Source of the DNA: Pseudomonadota bacterium
Lineage (GTDB): Bacteria; Pseudomonadota; Gammaproteobacteria; Burkholderiales; Gallionellaceae
DNA: 64,000 bases
Assembly (NCBI GenBank): GCA_021848465.1
Contig: JAJZUP010000002.1
Span: 124,001 to 188,000 of the forward strand
Direction of reading: 5' to 3'
This document shows positions 40,826 through 49,415 of this stretch, one piece after another (the first letter of the stretch is position 1; each line of letters begins with the position of its first letter). Both the position numbers and the translations under genes were made by a program. Below the pieces are notes generated by a model. The model did no database searches, had not been told where the DNA came from, and saw only the letters and a list, made by a program, of their open reading frames with translations.

Positions 40826-42307
40826 TTAAAACGCAACTGAAAGCTTAATGCCTGATTCCGATTTATAAAACATATGCCCGCTTACTAATCTGAACGCCAG
40901 CCCTAAACTGTACTTTCCGAATGTATGCGACATGTTGAAACTACCCTCTTGCTGAATTACTGAATCATTTCTTACTGCCTGCATAAGCTGAGCTGATATG
41001 ACCGCGAATTTAATATCGCAGTACATTTTACCCCTACCGATGACTGACGCCTGGGCGTAACTCCCATTTGAAGTTTGGATGTCTTTTAGCGAAACAACCG
41101 GCTCAGCTGATAGCGAAACACCAAACAACTCAATGCTGGCTCCTCGACCAAACATTAAATGCTCTTCAGTGTATTTTTCTCCTATTAATCGTTGATAGTC
41201 CTTGTAGGAAATAGAGAGCATTTGGGTGAATCCGTCGACTAAATAACTGGTAGGTTGGTTTGCTTCGAGCGTAACAAGGTTGAATTCATCCAGTCGTACT
41301 ATTTCGTTACTTGCATAAATACTGGTGCGTAGCGCTTCAACTGATGCGTTTGAAACGCCAAACATCTGTTCATTCTCAAGCCGAATAAATCCGGGGCTCA
41401 CTGTGAAAATGCCGCCACTCCCAACAGACTGAAAGGACAATAATCCTGATGGATTGCTAAAAAGAGGATCGGGTACTTTGTAAGCAGCCTCCGCGGCAGA
41501 CCGGAAATGTTGTTTGATATTGAAATAGGTGCCACGTAAGCTTGCATCGGCCTCCCTTGGTAGACGGTATTCCGCAATTAAGGAAATGCTATGACCGACC
41601 TGATCTGCTGCATCCGATTCACTTAGCCGTGGACTGTATGCAAAATAATCTTGGACGATATGTTGATCATGCTCATTAAGAGTTTTGTATAACTCTAATG
41701 CCCTAAGTTGCGTGGAAGGTTCAAATGTTGAGCTGAGAATAAGACCAGAATTGCTTGCCCATTTAATTACGCTCAGTGGGGTAACAAATACCCCCTCTTT
41801 TTCGTACTTTACTTTCTGAGCCTGCTCTAACGCATACGAAATATACCAAGCACAATTACGTTGGCTAAAATCGTACGGATATTCAACGCCAATGGCTTCG
41901 TGGACGAATTTCTTGAGTCTTAAGACTTCATCGGAATTTAAATTGAGGTTGTATATCCATAAGCTGCGATTCTCCAGATCATATTCACGCCGCTTGTCTG
42001 CAAAATACGTTAGCGAATAATGACCGGGCACGGTGTGAACAAGCGCAGCAATATTGTCCGTGAGAGTGGGAGCCTTGCCAGTAAACTCTAGAACGATAGA
42101 GTCAGCTTCCAATTCTTCATTGTGGAAAATCAGGAAAGTATGCCCGAAGTTTGAAATAGGGCTTTTTAAATCTTGTGCTGCAAATCCTAAGCTTACTGAA
42201 GAGAACTTGCTCAGTTCATCATGTGAAAGTTGCTTGCCCCATTCCCCCCATGCTATTTGTGGAATTAGGCAAGCAAACAGAAAAAACTTGATTATGCTGC
42301 GGCTCAT
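40826..42307 (-). CDS. Exported DUF4105 (Lnb N-terminal domain) protein
   Basis: The 493-residue product has a signal peptide (FFLFACLIPQIAWG). The DUF4105 domain follows, with FGHTFLIFHNEE, YADKRREYDLENRSLWIYNL-like strand (TYFADKRREYDLENRSLW) and the conserved Cys region QRNCAWYISYALEQA. The C-terminal half is beta-rich with alternating residues and could form an outer-membrane or surface domain (inference). The family's molecular role is unclear despite the 'Lnb' name. Base composition is visibly AT-richer than the flanking genes. The start overlaps the stop of an upstream frame (ATGA) and has no strong RBS of its own, which points to coupled translation. Confidence 0.8.
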   Translation of the reverse strand: MSRSIIKFFLFACLIPQIAWGEWGKQLSHDELSKFSSVSLGFAAQDLKSPISNFGHTFLIFHNEELEADSIVLEFTGKAPTLTDNIAALVHTVPGHYSLTYFADKRREYDLENRSLWIYNLNLNSDEVLRLKKFVHEAIGVEYPYDFSQRNCAWYISYALEQAQKVKYEKEGVFVTPLSVIKWASNSGLILSSTFEPSTQLRALELYKTLNEHDQHIVQDYFAYSPRLSESDAADQVGHSISLIAEYRLPREADASLRGTYFNIKQHFRSAAEAAYKVPDPLFSNPSGLLSFQSVGSGGIFTVSPGFIRLENEQMFGVSNASVEALRTSIYASNEIVRLDEFNLVTLEANQPTSYLVDGFTQMLSISYKDYQRLIGEKYTEEHLMFGRGASIELFGVSLSAEPVVSLKDIQTSNGSYAQASVIGRGKMYCDIKFAVISAQLMQAVRNDSVIQQEGSFNMSHTFGKYSLGLAFRLVSGHMFYKSESGIKLSVAF

Positions 42308-42552
42308 TTTTCAAGCGTTTGGCTTACCCGGCAAGCAAAACTCTCTAGCGTTGTACTGTTTTGGGCGATTGCTTGAATTTGCTTGAGCCAGTCTTGATAG
42401 CTAATCGACGACTTGGAATAGTTTTTATAGAGGCTGTGAGTAATTTGCCCACCTTTGCCAGAAGCCTCCTCCATTATGGAGGAAGCATACTGAAGAGCAA
42501 TTAAATTAGCACCAGGTGGACAATAGGCCTCTATTACTGCTTTTTTTCCAGG
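42304..42552 (-). CDS. Unrecognised 82-codon open frame between the lipoprotein and DUF4105 genes
   Basis: Open from the base after a TGA at 42553-42555 to a TGA at 42304-42306. It reads GKKAVIEAYCPPGANLIALQ, then YASSIMEEASGKGGQITHSL, YKNYSKSSISYQDWLKQIQA and IAQNSTTLESFACRVSQTLE. The only usual start codon is an ATG at 42474, lacking an RBS and leaving 56 residues. The frame overlaps the 3' end of the lipoprotein gene at a run of seven A. Its stop overlaps the DUF4105 ATG as ATGA, strong evidence that it is translated. I recognise no family. It may be a -1 frameshift extension of the lipoprotein, a separate small protein, or the remnant of a longer gene. Confidence 0.55.
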   Translation of the reverse strand, partial: PGKKAVIEAYCPPGANLIALQYASSIMEEASGKGGQITHSLYKNYSKSSISYQDWLKQIQAIAQNSTTLESFACRVSQTLEK

Positions 42553-42908
42553 TCAATCTGGAGTGTTGCAGGAGCATATTTGTACATATTCCCATTAACA
42601 CCGTCAGTTGTAGAACCCAAGACACCACCGAAGATCACGTTACCCCAGAAGATCGGCTCAATGGAGGTGTCAGCAGTAATGGTTTTGGAAATATAACCAT
42701 CCTTGCTTACAGTTATTTGCGCAGAGCTCCCGCGCTTTACTTGAACTGTCAACGGTGTTTTACCAATTGGAGCTCCGTTCCATGTTACCTGCGCGTCTTG
42801 CACGTTTGAGTTAATGGAAACGGACTGCGATGAACCATTTACAAGCGTTGAGCAGCCAGAAATCGCAACCAAACCAAGTGACAACCCCGCCAAAGCCAAC
42901 TTTTTCAT
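42534..42908 (-). CDS. Small PEGA-like lipoprotein
   Basis: The 124-residue precursor has a lipoprotein signal (LGLVAISGC, lipidated Cys19). A short beta domain follows, with the PEGA-type motif VTWNGAPIGKTPLTVQVKRG and then a Gly-rich hydrophobic segment (FWGNVIFGGVLGSTTDG). Such proteins occur widely as envelope lipoproteins of unknown role. The final codons read CTG GAA AAA AAG CAG TAA, so the gene ends on the heptamer A AAA AAG just before its stop. It is the first gene of an AT-richer group with the next frame and DUF4105. Confidence 0.82.
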   Translation of the reverse strand: MKKLALAGLSLGLVAISGCSTLVNGSSQSVSINSNVQDAQVTWNGAPIGKTPLTVQVKRGSSAQITVSKDGYISKTITADTSIEPIFWGNVIFGGVLGSTTDGVNGNMYKYAPATLQIDLEKKQ

Positions 42909-43149
42909 TCAAAACCCCCTTATTTTTGTTGTTTCAGTAGTAATAGTGCCGAAAATGGCTCGAAGATTTTACTAAATATTGGTCAATTATATTTTTGTAA
43001 AAATATATATACCTATCTATACCCCGAACAAGATAATGTCCGGAAGTTCATGTAAACCGGACATGAAAAGCAGTACTCATAATGTCCGAAAAGGCCGAAC
43101 ATCCGCCAAATCACAAATTCGTCCATAGCGGACGGCACGCTATAAATCC
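42909..43149. other. AT-rich intergenic region with repeated TGTCCG motifs
   Basis: No gene seen in these 241 bases. 42940-43020 is very AT-rich and probably carries the lipoprotein promoter. ATAATGTCCG occurs twice (43033-43042 and 43079-43088). The first copy pairs with CCGGACAT (43057-43064) as an 8-base inverted repeat with a 13-base loop. A further GTCC-ATAG-CGGAC-type repeat lies near 43122-43133. There is no T-run, so these are not simple terminators. Confidence 0.6.
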
Positions 43150-43587
43150 CTAATCGATTTTATTTTCAATTCCGGTGATTTGCCCGCGCTCATCGTGATA
43201 AATGGTGACCAATTGGCTATCCAGATGGATTTTCAATTGGTCCGCATCCATCTTGAAATATCGGGCATAGTCCTCGTCCGTATAGATGAGGTGCTCGCTC
43301 GGCCCCTTGTGCCGCCTGAGCCATGACAGGATGAACAGCAAGACGGGCGTAAGGATGAGCATCTCCAGGCCGTGCGCAAAAGTGACGCTATGGATGTTGT
43401 CGTAGATCCAGTCGGCAATCTCTTCGGCGGGAACATCCGCACTGCTGATGCGCAAAAAGATGTGGAACACCGGCTGCCACAGATAGATGAACACCGCCCA
43501 CAGCATGAGGGTGACAACATTCCACAGCCAGATCTTGCGGCGCGGCATCTCATGGCGTTTATTGATGATCAGGGTATGTCTATACAT
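43150..43587 (-). CDS. pgaD: Poly-beta-1,6-N-acetylglucosamine synthesis protein PgaD
   Basis: Small inner-membrane partner of the PgaC synthase; in E. coli the PgaC/PgaD pair binds c-di-GMP and activates polymerisation. The 145-residue protein has two membrane helices (about 20-46 and 74-92) and a cytoplasmic tail with DEDYARYFKMDADQLKIH. It is the last gene of pgaB-pgaC-pgaD and overlaps the end of pgaC by 8 bases. Confidence 0.9.
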   Translation of the reverse strand: MYRHTLIINKRHEMPRRKIWLWNVVTLMLWAVFIYLWQPVFHIFLRISSADVPAEEIADWIYDNIHSVTFAHGLEMLILTPVLLFILSWLRRHKGPSEHLIYTDEDYARYFKMDADQLKIHLDSQLVTIYHDERGQITGIENKID

Positions 43588-44890
43588 GATCGTTGCTCCC
43601 CTGCTGGTTGAGCTCCTGATGAACGCCGCGATCCGGACTCACCCACCGTGCGCGCTGCCGGGTGCCGAACAGCACCTTGGGCAATGCCGCAACCGCCGTA
43701 GCGAGATTGATGAACCAGTAGACGAACGGGTACCAGATCATCCAGAAGTAGTTTTTCCCCAAGCCGTGGTCATAGTGTCCGTCCAGCCAGCGGCTGACGG
43801 CGAACTGCAGCAGGCACGCCCCGATCAGGAACACACTGCTGTCATCCGGCAGGATGGGCGAGCTGTCGGGCGAAAGGTAACCCAGCGGGAAGAACAGGCT
43901 CAGCAGCCAGACCGCACAGACCAACGCCATGCTGTATGCCCACAGGGTACTGAGCACCATCTCGATCATCAAGCCCCACAAGTGAGTCTGTCTGGCGGCA
44001 AACAGCACTTTGAAGTTCTTGAGCATCACTTGCGCGCCGCCCATCGCCCAGCGCAGGCGTTGTTTCCACAGCCCCTTGAGCGTCTCCGGCATCAGGATCC
44101 ACACCAGGGCTTTCGGTTCGAAGCGCACATCCCAGCCGTTGCGTTGCAGTTTCCAGGTGATGTCGATGTCCTCGGTCAGCATGTCCGGACTCCAGTAGCC
44201 GACCTCATGCACTGCCGATTTGCGGAACCCGGTGATCACCCCGGATACGGTGAACAGCCGCCCGAACGAGCGCTGCGCCCGCTTGATCATGCCGACAATG
44301 GACGAGAACTCGCCCACCTGGATCTTGCCGAGCAGGCTGGTGCGATTGCGGATGCGCGGGTTGCCCGTCACTGCCGCGACCTGCGGATAGCGAATGAAGT
44401 GCTTCACCATCCAGTGCACGCAATACGGATCGAGCAAGGCATCGCCATCGATGCACACAAGGTAATCGTGCTTCGCCAGCAAGGCGCCCGCTTGCAGCGC
44501 CAAGGCTTTGCCCTGATTCTCCGCGAGATTGACCACCTTGAGTTTCGGGTGGCTGCGCGCCAACTCAACCAGAATCTCCAGGGTATCGTCCTTGCTGCCG
44601 TCATTGATCGCGATCACTTCAAAATCCGGATACGCGACATTCAGCGCATAGGTGATGGTCTCGATGGCATTCTGCCCCTCATTGAAACAAGGGATCAGGA
44701 TGCTGACGCCTTCCCAGCGCTCGCCCTCGCGCAGCTTGGGGATCTGGTCTGCCTGGATCGCCCGTTCATTCTTGAAATAGAAATAGATCGCACCGACCAT
44801 CCACAGCGTGGACATGAACAACGGATAGTAAAAAATATATCCGATGCAGAATTGCCACAGGGAGTGCCAGAAAACATGTGAGCCCATCAT
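43580..44890 (-). CDS. pgaC: Poly-beta-1,6-N-acetylglucosamine synthase PgaC
   Basis: Processive family 2 glycosyltransferase that polymerises GlcNAc from UDP-GlcNAc and moves the chain through the inner membrane. The 436 residues include N-terminal helices, the catalytic DxD (CIDGDALLDPY), the acceptor motif TEDIDITWKLQRNGWDV, the processive signature QRLRW and C-terminal helices. ATG at 44890 (one of two consecutive ATGs, with GAGG upstream) is 14 bases after the pgaB stop and fits the family; the longer frame upstream lies in pgaB. Confidence 0.95.
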   Translation of the reverse strand: MMGSHVFWHSLWQFCIGYIFYYPLFMSTLWMVGAIYFYFKNERAIQADQIPKLREGERWEGVSILIPCFNEGQNAIETITYALNVAYPDFEVIAINDGSKDDTLEILVELARSHPKLKVVNLAENQGKALALQAGALLAKHDYLVCIDGDALLDPYCVHWMVKHFIRYPQVAAVTGNPRIRNRTSLLGKIQVGEFSSIVGMIKRAQRSFGRLFTVSGVITGFRKSAVHEVGYWSPDMLTEDIDITWKLQRNGWDVRFEPKALVWILMPETLKGLWKQRLRWAMGGAQVMLKNFKVLFAARQTHLWGLMIEMVLSTLWAYSMALVCAVWLLSLFFPLGYLSPDSSPILPDDSSVFLIGACLLQFAVSRWLDGHYDHGLGKNYFWMIWYPFVYWFINLATAVAALPKVLFGTRQRARWVSPDRGVHQELNQQGSNDHV

Positions 44891-44904
44891 CGCCTCAATT
44901 CTGC

Positions 44905-46935
44905 CTAGTTCCTGGGTAACACACTGTTCGGGTTGAACGGGTACATGCGGATCGGCTTCCTGGCGAACAGCCGTTTCATCAGATCGGCATCCGGGTTGTT
45001 GTTGAACAGATCGTCCGGGTAGTACGCCAGATGGTTGACCCCGGCATCGTAGAGGTGCTGGACGGTCAGGCTGAGCTCCTGGGATGAAATCGCTTGGCTG
45101 CGTCGACGCCAATCGACCGTCTGCAATTCGAACACGGTCCGCTCCAGGCCGCACGCTTGCTGTTTGACATTGGCAACGAGCTGATCGTAGAACGCGCCGG
45201 CATCATCGGCCTGTTCCATGTAAGGCATGGCCATGATCGCGGTGTAGTCGTATTTCCTGATCGAGTCCTCCAGGCTTTGCGCATACCACTCCTGCGCATT
45301 CTTGTTCAGGGCTACTTGCGCATACAGATTGCGTGCCGTTTTGAGCCCCGGGTGATAGTTGCCGACGATGCCGGCCAGCTCCAGCGCAAAGTCATCCAGA
45401 TATTCGGTCTTCAGTTTCGTCCAGCGCAGGAATTCCGCATGGTCCGCGCGGATATCCTGCACGCTCGCCGGCAACCCCCATTTCCGGTATTGGGCGCGGG
45501 CCATCGCACTATCGTCCTCATAATCGGAAAGCGTCACATCGTCATGGAACAGGATACCGTCGATCACGGCTGATTTCGCCAAGTCCTCATAGATTTCACG
45601 GATGACCTTGCGCGCTTTCGGCGAGAAGGGAGAAAGTCGCGGATACCCCATGTTCAGGTGCGAGGGATCGACCTGCAAGGTCACCACCTTATCGTTCGCC
45701 GCCGGATTACCGGAAGGCAGTTCCCAGGCGATCATCGGCATCCAGGCATAGATGCGTTTCACCTGCGTGCGGGTGCCGATCTGCCAGGCCGCCCGATTGA
45801 ACAGATCGCTGCGCATCGGGATATGGCGGTTGGGGAAATAGACCTGAGCGGCCGCACCGTTCGCGTCCGGGTCGGCAAACGCCTGCAGGTAGACGGTATT
45901 CACATTGAGCCGCTTGATCCGCTCCAGCAGCTCGCCGAGGTTCTTGTTGAGCTGCTCCGGATCGGGGTCGTAGATGTAATCAAGGTCGACATGCATCGCC
46001 TTGGTGGTCATCGCACTATCGGTGAAATTGTTATTGCGATCCCACATGTTGAGCTCCATGTCGGTATGCGACATCTTTTGGTCGACCAGGATACGTCGCA
46101 GTCCCCACAAGGGCGTGCTGCTGGTATTGCTGCCATCGTCCAGCGTCAGCCCGATCGGCATCCCCAGACGCTCGGCGATCTTGCGAACTTCCAGGTTGTA
46201 ATCGCCATAGGGCCATACCATGACTCGCGGTTTCTGCCCCGTGTAGCGCTGAAGAAAATCGTTGTTCGCCTTCAGGTCGGCATAGATCCGTTGCTGATAG
46301 TGCTTGTCGTCCTCATAGCCCTGCTGCTCGCCCAACCATTGCCGCGTAATGACGGCAGGTTCCTGATTGCCTTGCGGGTTGCCCAGGATTCCCCGGTGCA
46401 ACGCGTAACTATGGCTGCCCACCTCGACCAGCCCGCTCGCCACCATTTCCCGGATCTCTGCCTGGCTCAGGAATTTCTTCCGGTCGATCGGATAACCGCT
46501 GAAATCGACTTTATCGGTGGATTGCAGCCAACTCCCGACCAGCGCGATCACGACAGGGATGTTGTATTTCTTGATGACCGGGAACGCATTGGCATACATC
46601 GACTGATAGCCATCATCGAAGGTGATCAGGACTGCCTTGTCCGGCAAAGGGTTATGGTGTTTTCGGAAGTCGATGATGTCATCGATTTTGATGAAGTGAT
46701 AGCCGTTATCGATCAGCCATTTCATCTGCGCATCGAAACTTCCGGCCGAGACGGCATAGGTCGAATCGAGCGTCTCGCTCTTGTCGGCGATCTCGTGATA
46801 ACTGAAGATCGTGAATTCGTTTGGATTACGGTCGCGACTGCAAGCATTCGGCAACTCGTTCGCCATCAAACTCCCACATAACAGCCATAGCCATGCCATG
46901 AGCAGCGTTCTACTTGTTATCGAATAATGCTTCAT
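44905..46935 (-). CDS. pgaB: Poly-beta-1,6-N-acetylglucosamine deacetylase PgaB
   Basis: Periplasmic enzyme that partly deacetylates PNAG before export. The 676-residue protein has an N-terminal signal sequence with a Cys in LLCGSL that is not a good lipobox. The polysaccharide deacetylase domain has the metal/catalytic motifs LITFDDGYQSM and VGSHSYALHRG. The C-terminal glycoside hydrolase-like domain of PgaB begins near residue 310 and includes GILFHDDVTLSDYEDD. First gene of pgaBCD. No pgaA lies upstream. Confidence 0.95.
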   Translation of the reverse strand: MKHYSITSRTLLMAWLWLLCGSLMANELPNACSRDRNPNEFTIFSYHEIADKSETLDSTYAVSAGSFDAQMKWLIDNGYHFIKIDDIIDFRKHHNPLPDKAVLITFDDGYQSMYANAFPVIKKYNIPVVIALVGSWLQSTDKVDFSGYPIDRKKFLSQAEIREMVASGLVEVGSHSYALHRGILGNPQGNQEPAVITRQWLGEQQGYEDDKHYQQRIYADLKANNDFLQRYTGQKPRVMVWPYGDYNLEVRKIAERLGMPIGLTLDDGSNTSSTPLWGLRRILVDQKMSHTDMELNMWDRNNNFTDSAMTTKAMHVDLDYIYDPDPEQLNKNLGELLERIKRLNVNTVYLQAFADPDANGAAAQVYFPNRHIPMRSDLFNRAAWQIGTRTQVKRIYAWMPMIAWELPSGNPAANDKVVTLQVDPSHLNMGYPRLSPFSPKARKVIREIYEDLAKSAVIDGILFHDDVTLSDYEDDSAMARAQYRKWGLPASVQDIRADHAEFLRWTKLKTEYLDDFALELAGIVGNYHPGLKTARNLYAQVALNKNAQEWYAQSLEDSIRKYDYTAIMAMPYMEQADDAGAFYDQLVANVKQQACGLERTVFELQTVDWRRRSQAISSQELSLTVQHLYDAGVNHLAYYPDDLFNNNPDADLMKRLFARKPIRMYPFNPNSVLPRN

Positions 46936-47211
46936 GCGCTTTCAAAAAGGTCAGTTTTGCCCGCCCAATCGCGGGAAGAGGCTGGATGGCATCAAATCAT
47001 ATACATTATGGCAGCGTATCGATTTTTTTACATGCAGACATTGTTTTTCGTCGCGTGTGTGCATTCCATTGCGGGTGAGACACATTATGAATAATGGTGA
47101 TTTTTGTCCAGAGGAGAACGTATTCGCAATCTGTGTAAACCGGTCACTTGCTACCTTCGCCCTCGGGTCATAATTCTTGGCCTTTGCAGGGCAGAAATGC
47201 GGTTTCCCCAG
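46936..47211. other. Intergenic region upstream of pgaB
   Basis: 276 bases with no gene. The half nearest pgaB is AT-rich and should carry the pga promoter. I see no confident promoter hexamer pair, terminator or riboswitch, and nothing resembling a pgaA remnant. Confidence 0.5.
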
Positions 47212-48435
47212 CTATCGCTCCAGCCACTTACTACCTGCACGATCATATTCCCGGCTATATTCCTGCCAGTCATTGCGCACTTGTTCCGCATAGCCGACGG
47301 CATACCCCAGCAAAGGCTCCTGCCAGTCACGGCGCAGCCCGAATGCAACCCATTCGTCGGCGATGGCCGCGCCGGCACGGCCGCCGCTGCGCAGTTGGCT
47401 CCATGCCGCCAACTGCCCCATGCTGCGGATGACTTGCTCCAGCCGCTTGAACTTGCCATTCCATTCGGCCAGCGCCAGCCGGTCCTGCGTGGGTTGCAGC
47501 CCTTTCAGCACAAAAGGCTTGCCACCGAATTCGACCGGCGACAAAAAAGCCGGGGCGATGGCCTGCGCCCACTGCTGCACGCTGGTGACGCGCTGCGCCT
47601 CGCTATCCCATGCCGGCTGCCTGCATTGCAGGTATGGCGCAAGCGCGGATGGAACCGCCTGTTTCAGGTCGATCAGGAAATTCCCGTCCGGGCTGCCGCG
47701 CCCCTCGACCAGGATCACGTAACGCGCAATGCCGAGGCTGCCGGTGCCGGCAATGCGCCGGGCCGCATCAAGCGGACGGAAGAAACCGGGATTAGCCTGT
47801 GACTTGTCATATTGCTGCATGAACGAGAACAACGCTTCCTTTTCCGTCGCTTCCAGCGCCAGGGCGTGCTTGCCATCGACCTTGAGCGTGCGCGCGCCCT
47901 TGCGCAGCCGGGTTCGGCCATTCAGGAATGTTTTGCGGTTGCGCAGCGTCAATGGATTCAGCAAATCGCGAATCATGCCCTTCGCGGTTTCCCGCTCCAG
48001 CCAGCGGGCCTTGCCGCTTGCCAATGCCTGCGCATAACTATCCAGCCCGATGCGGCATAACTGCAACGCCTCGTCATGAGAAATCGACAGGGATTCCGCC
48101 GCGACCAGGATGCTGCATATCCAGCGGCTGAGCTCCCAGGTCACCGGGGCAAGCGCCGCCTCGTCAAAGTCGTTCAAGTCGAAATACACCAGGCGGTTGT
48201 CGCCTTTGTAGCTGCCGAAATTTTCCAGGTGCAAGTCCCCGGAAATCCAGCCCAGCGGCGCATCGTTCAGGCGCGCATCATGTGCCGGCCAGGCACGGTA
48301 ATACAGGTGGCAGGTGCCGCGCATGAAGACAAACGGGTCTTGCCGCATGGCGCGGTATTTCATGGCAAGCCGCTCCGGCTCGCGCCCTGCATTGTAGTCC
48401 CGCACCTCACGGACAATACTTTCTGCATCACTCAT
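47212..48435 (-). CDS. DUF2252 family protein
   Basis: A 407-residue uncharacterised protein with kinase-like features: GDLHLENFGSYKG and YFDLNDFDEAALAPVTWEL resemble the catalytic loop and DxD of aminoglycoside phosphotransferase-type kinases. ATG at 48435 follows AAGGGGG at good distance; a longer frame upstream is not conserved-looking. No substrate is known. It is in the same direction as pgaB but separated by 276 bases, so probably its own transcript. Confidence 0.85.
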   Translation of the reverse strand: MSDAESIVREVRDYNAGREPERLAMKYRAMRQDPFVFMRGTCHLYYRAWPAHDARLNDAPLGWISGDLHLENFGSYKGDNRLVYFDLNDFDEAALAPVTWELSRWICSILVAAESLSISHDEALQLCRIGLDSYAQALASGKARWLERETAKGMIRDLLNPLTLRNRKTFLNGRTRLRKGARTLKVDGKHALALEATEKEALFSFMQQYDKSQANPGFFRPLDAARRIAGTGSLGIARYVILVEGRGSPDGNFLIDLKQAVPSALAPYLQCRQPAWDSEAQRVTSVQQWAQAIAPAFLSPVEFGGKPFVLKGLQPTQDRLALAEWNGKFKRLEQVIRSMGQLAAWSQLRSGGRAGAAIADEWVAFGLRRDWQEPLLGYAVGYAEQVRNDWQEYSREYDRAGSKWLER

Positions 48436-48641
48436 TGCGCCCCCTTGAGGTTTTCGCCGTGCTCCAGCGCGGCCGGCAGCCACTGTAGCAGAGCAGCCTG
48501 TAAAGATTGGCAAATTCAGTTGGCGCATAAATGATTGGCTTAACATCCCCGAGCGCCGCGCCGCCTTCGTTAAGGCTGGCTTCCGTCCGGCATTCCTAGT
48601 AAATTGGCGACCTCTTAGCCGACACAGAAAAACACGCAGCC

Positions 48642-49409
48642 ATGCTGAAAAAAATCCTGCAACAACTCTTCAAGCCCAACCACCAGCCGGAAATGTTCGC
48701 CGACCAGCCGGATGCGAATGATGCCGGGCCGGCGTCGCACAAAACCGGGGCGGCGTTTGCGGCGGAACTCATCGATGGCTACTGGACCCGCAACAAGGCG
48801 GTAAATGAACAGCACTCCTCGCGGGCGATCAAGGCGGTTGCCCGCAAAATGTCGGAGGATTGCCAGGCTATCCTGTCCAGCCCCGATCCCAAACTGGCCA
48901 ACCGCCGCGAACTGGTCGACAGCGTTGCGCAATGCGCGATGATGCAGGTGCTGCTGATTCCGCCCGCTCCGGCCCCGGACTCGAGCAGACTGCGCGGACA
49001 GCTCGGCATCAGCGGGGAATTGAAGACGCACATCCTTGACATTGCGCGAGTCGATGAATACTTCAGCAACTTTCCGGAAAAGCAGGATGCCGACAAGGCT
49101 CTGGGTGAAATACAGAATGCCTATCGCCGTGCCTGGGCGCGCATGAATGTGTTCGAGGCCTTCCGCCACGACTTCAACGACCTCACGCCGGATTTGGCGG
49201 ACGACTGGTTCAAACCGTTGTTTGCCAGCCAGTGCGCTTATGCCGAGTTTCATTTCCGCAAGCAGTTGGGCATGCCGTGCGATGCCGCAGCCGGCGCAGC
49301 CTTTGGCGCATACAAGGATGTCGTGCTGAGCGGCGCCGAGTCGCCCAACCGGGTCTGGGAACAAAGCCACCCCGGAATGCCCAACCTGAAAACGGTGATG
49401 GCAGGTTAA
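48642..49409 (+). CDS. Unrecognised cytoplasmic protein
   Basis: 255 residues, mostly predicted helical, no signal peptide or membrane helix. Features visible: a polar N-terminus (LKKILQQLFKPNHQPEMFADQ), a Pro-rich hinge (LLIPPAPAPDSSRLRGQLG) and a C-terminal aromatic-rich region (DFNDLTPDLADDWFKPLFAS). I recognise no domain. Coding use looks native. It runs toward the minus-strand alr gene and ends 6 bases before the alr stop. Confidence 0.75.
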   Translation: MLKKILQQLFKPNHQPEMFADQPDANDAGPASHKTGAAFAAELIDGYWTRNKAVNEQHSSRAIKAVARKMSEDCQAILSSPDPKLANRRELVDSVAQCAMMQVLLIPPAPAPDSSRLRGQLGISGELKTHILDIARVDEYFSNFPEKQDADKALGEIQNAYRRAWARMNVFEAFRHDFNDLTPDLADDWFKPLFASQCAYAEFHFRKQLGMPCDAAAGAAFGAYKDVVLSGAESPNRVWEQSHPGMPNLKTVMAG

Positions 49410-49415
49410 GCGGGC

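Noticed and set aside
40826-42307. Calling the DUF4105 protein a lipoprotein N-acyltransferase because of the family name Lnb
   Set aside because: The name is a family label; nothing in the sequence demonstrates acyl transfer.
40668-43149. Attachment-site duplication of the tRNA-Arg 3' end
   Set aside because: No second copy of the T-arm/acceptor sequence seen downstream, and no integrase gene.
46936-47211. Remnant of pgaA upstream of pgaB
   Set aside because: No frame or peptide resembling the PgaA TPR or barrel domain, and the gap is too short.
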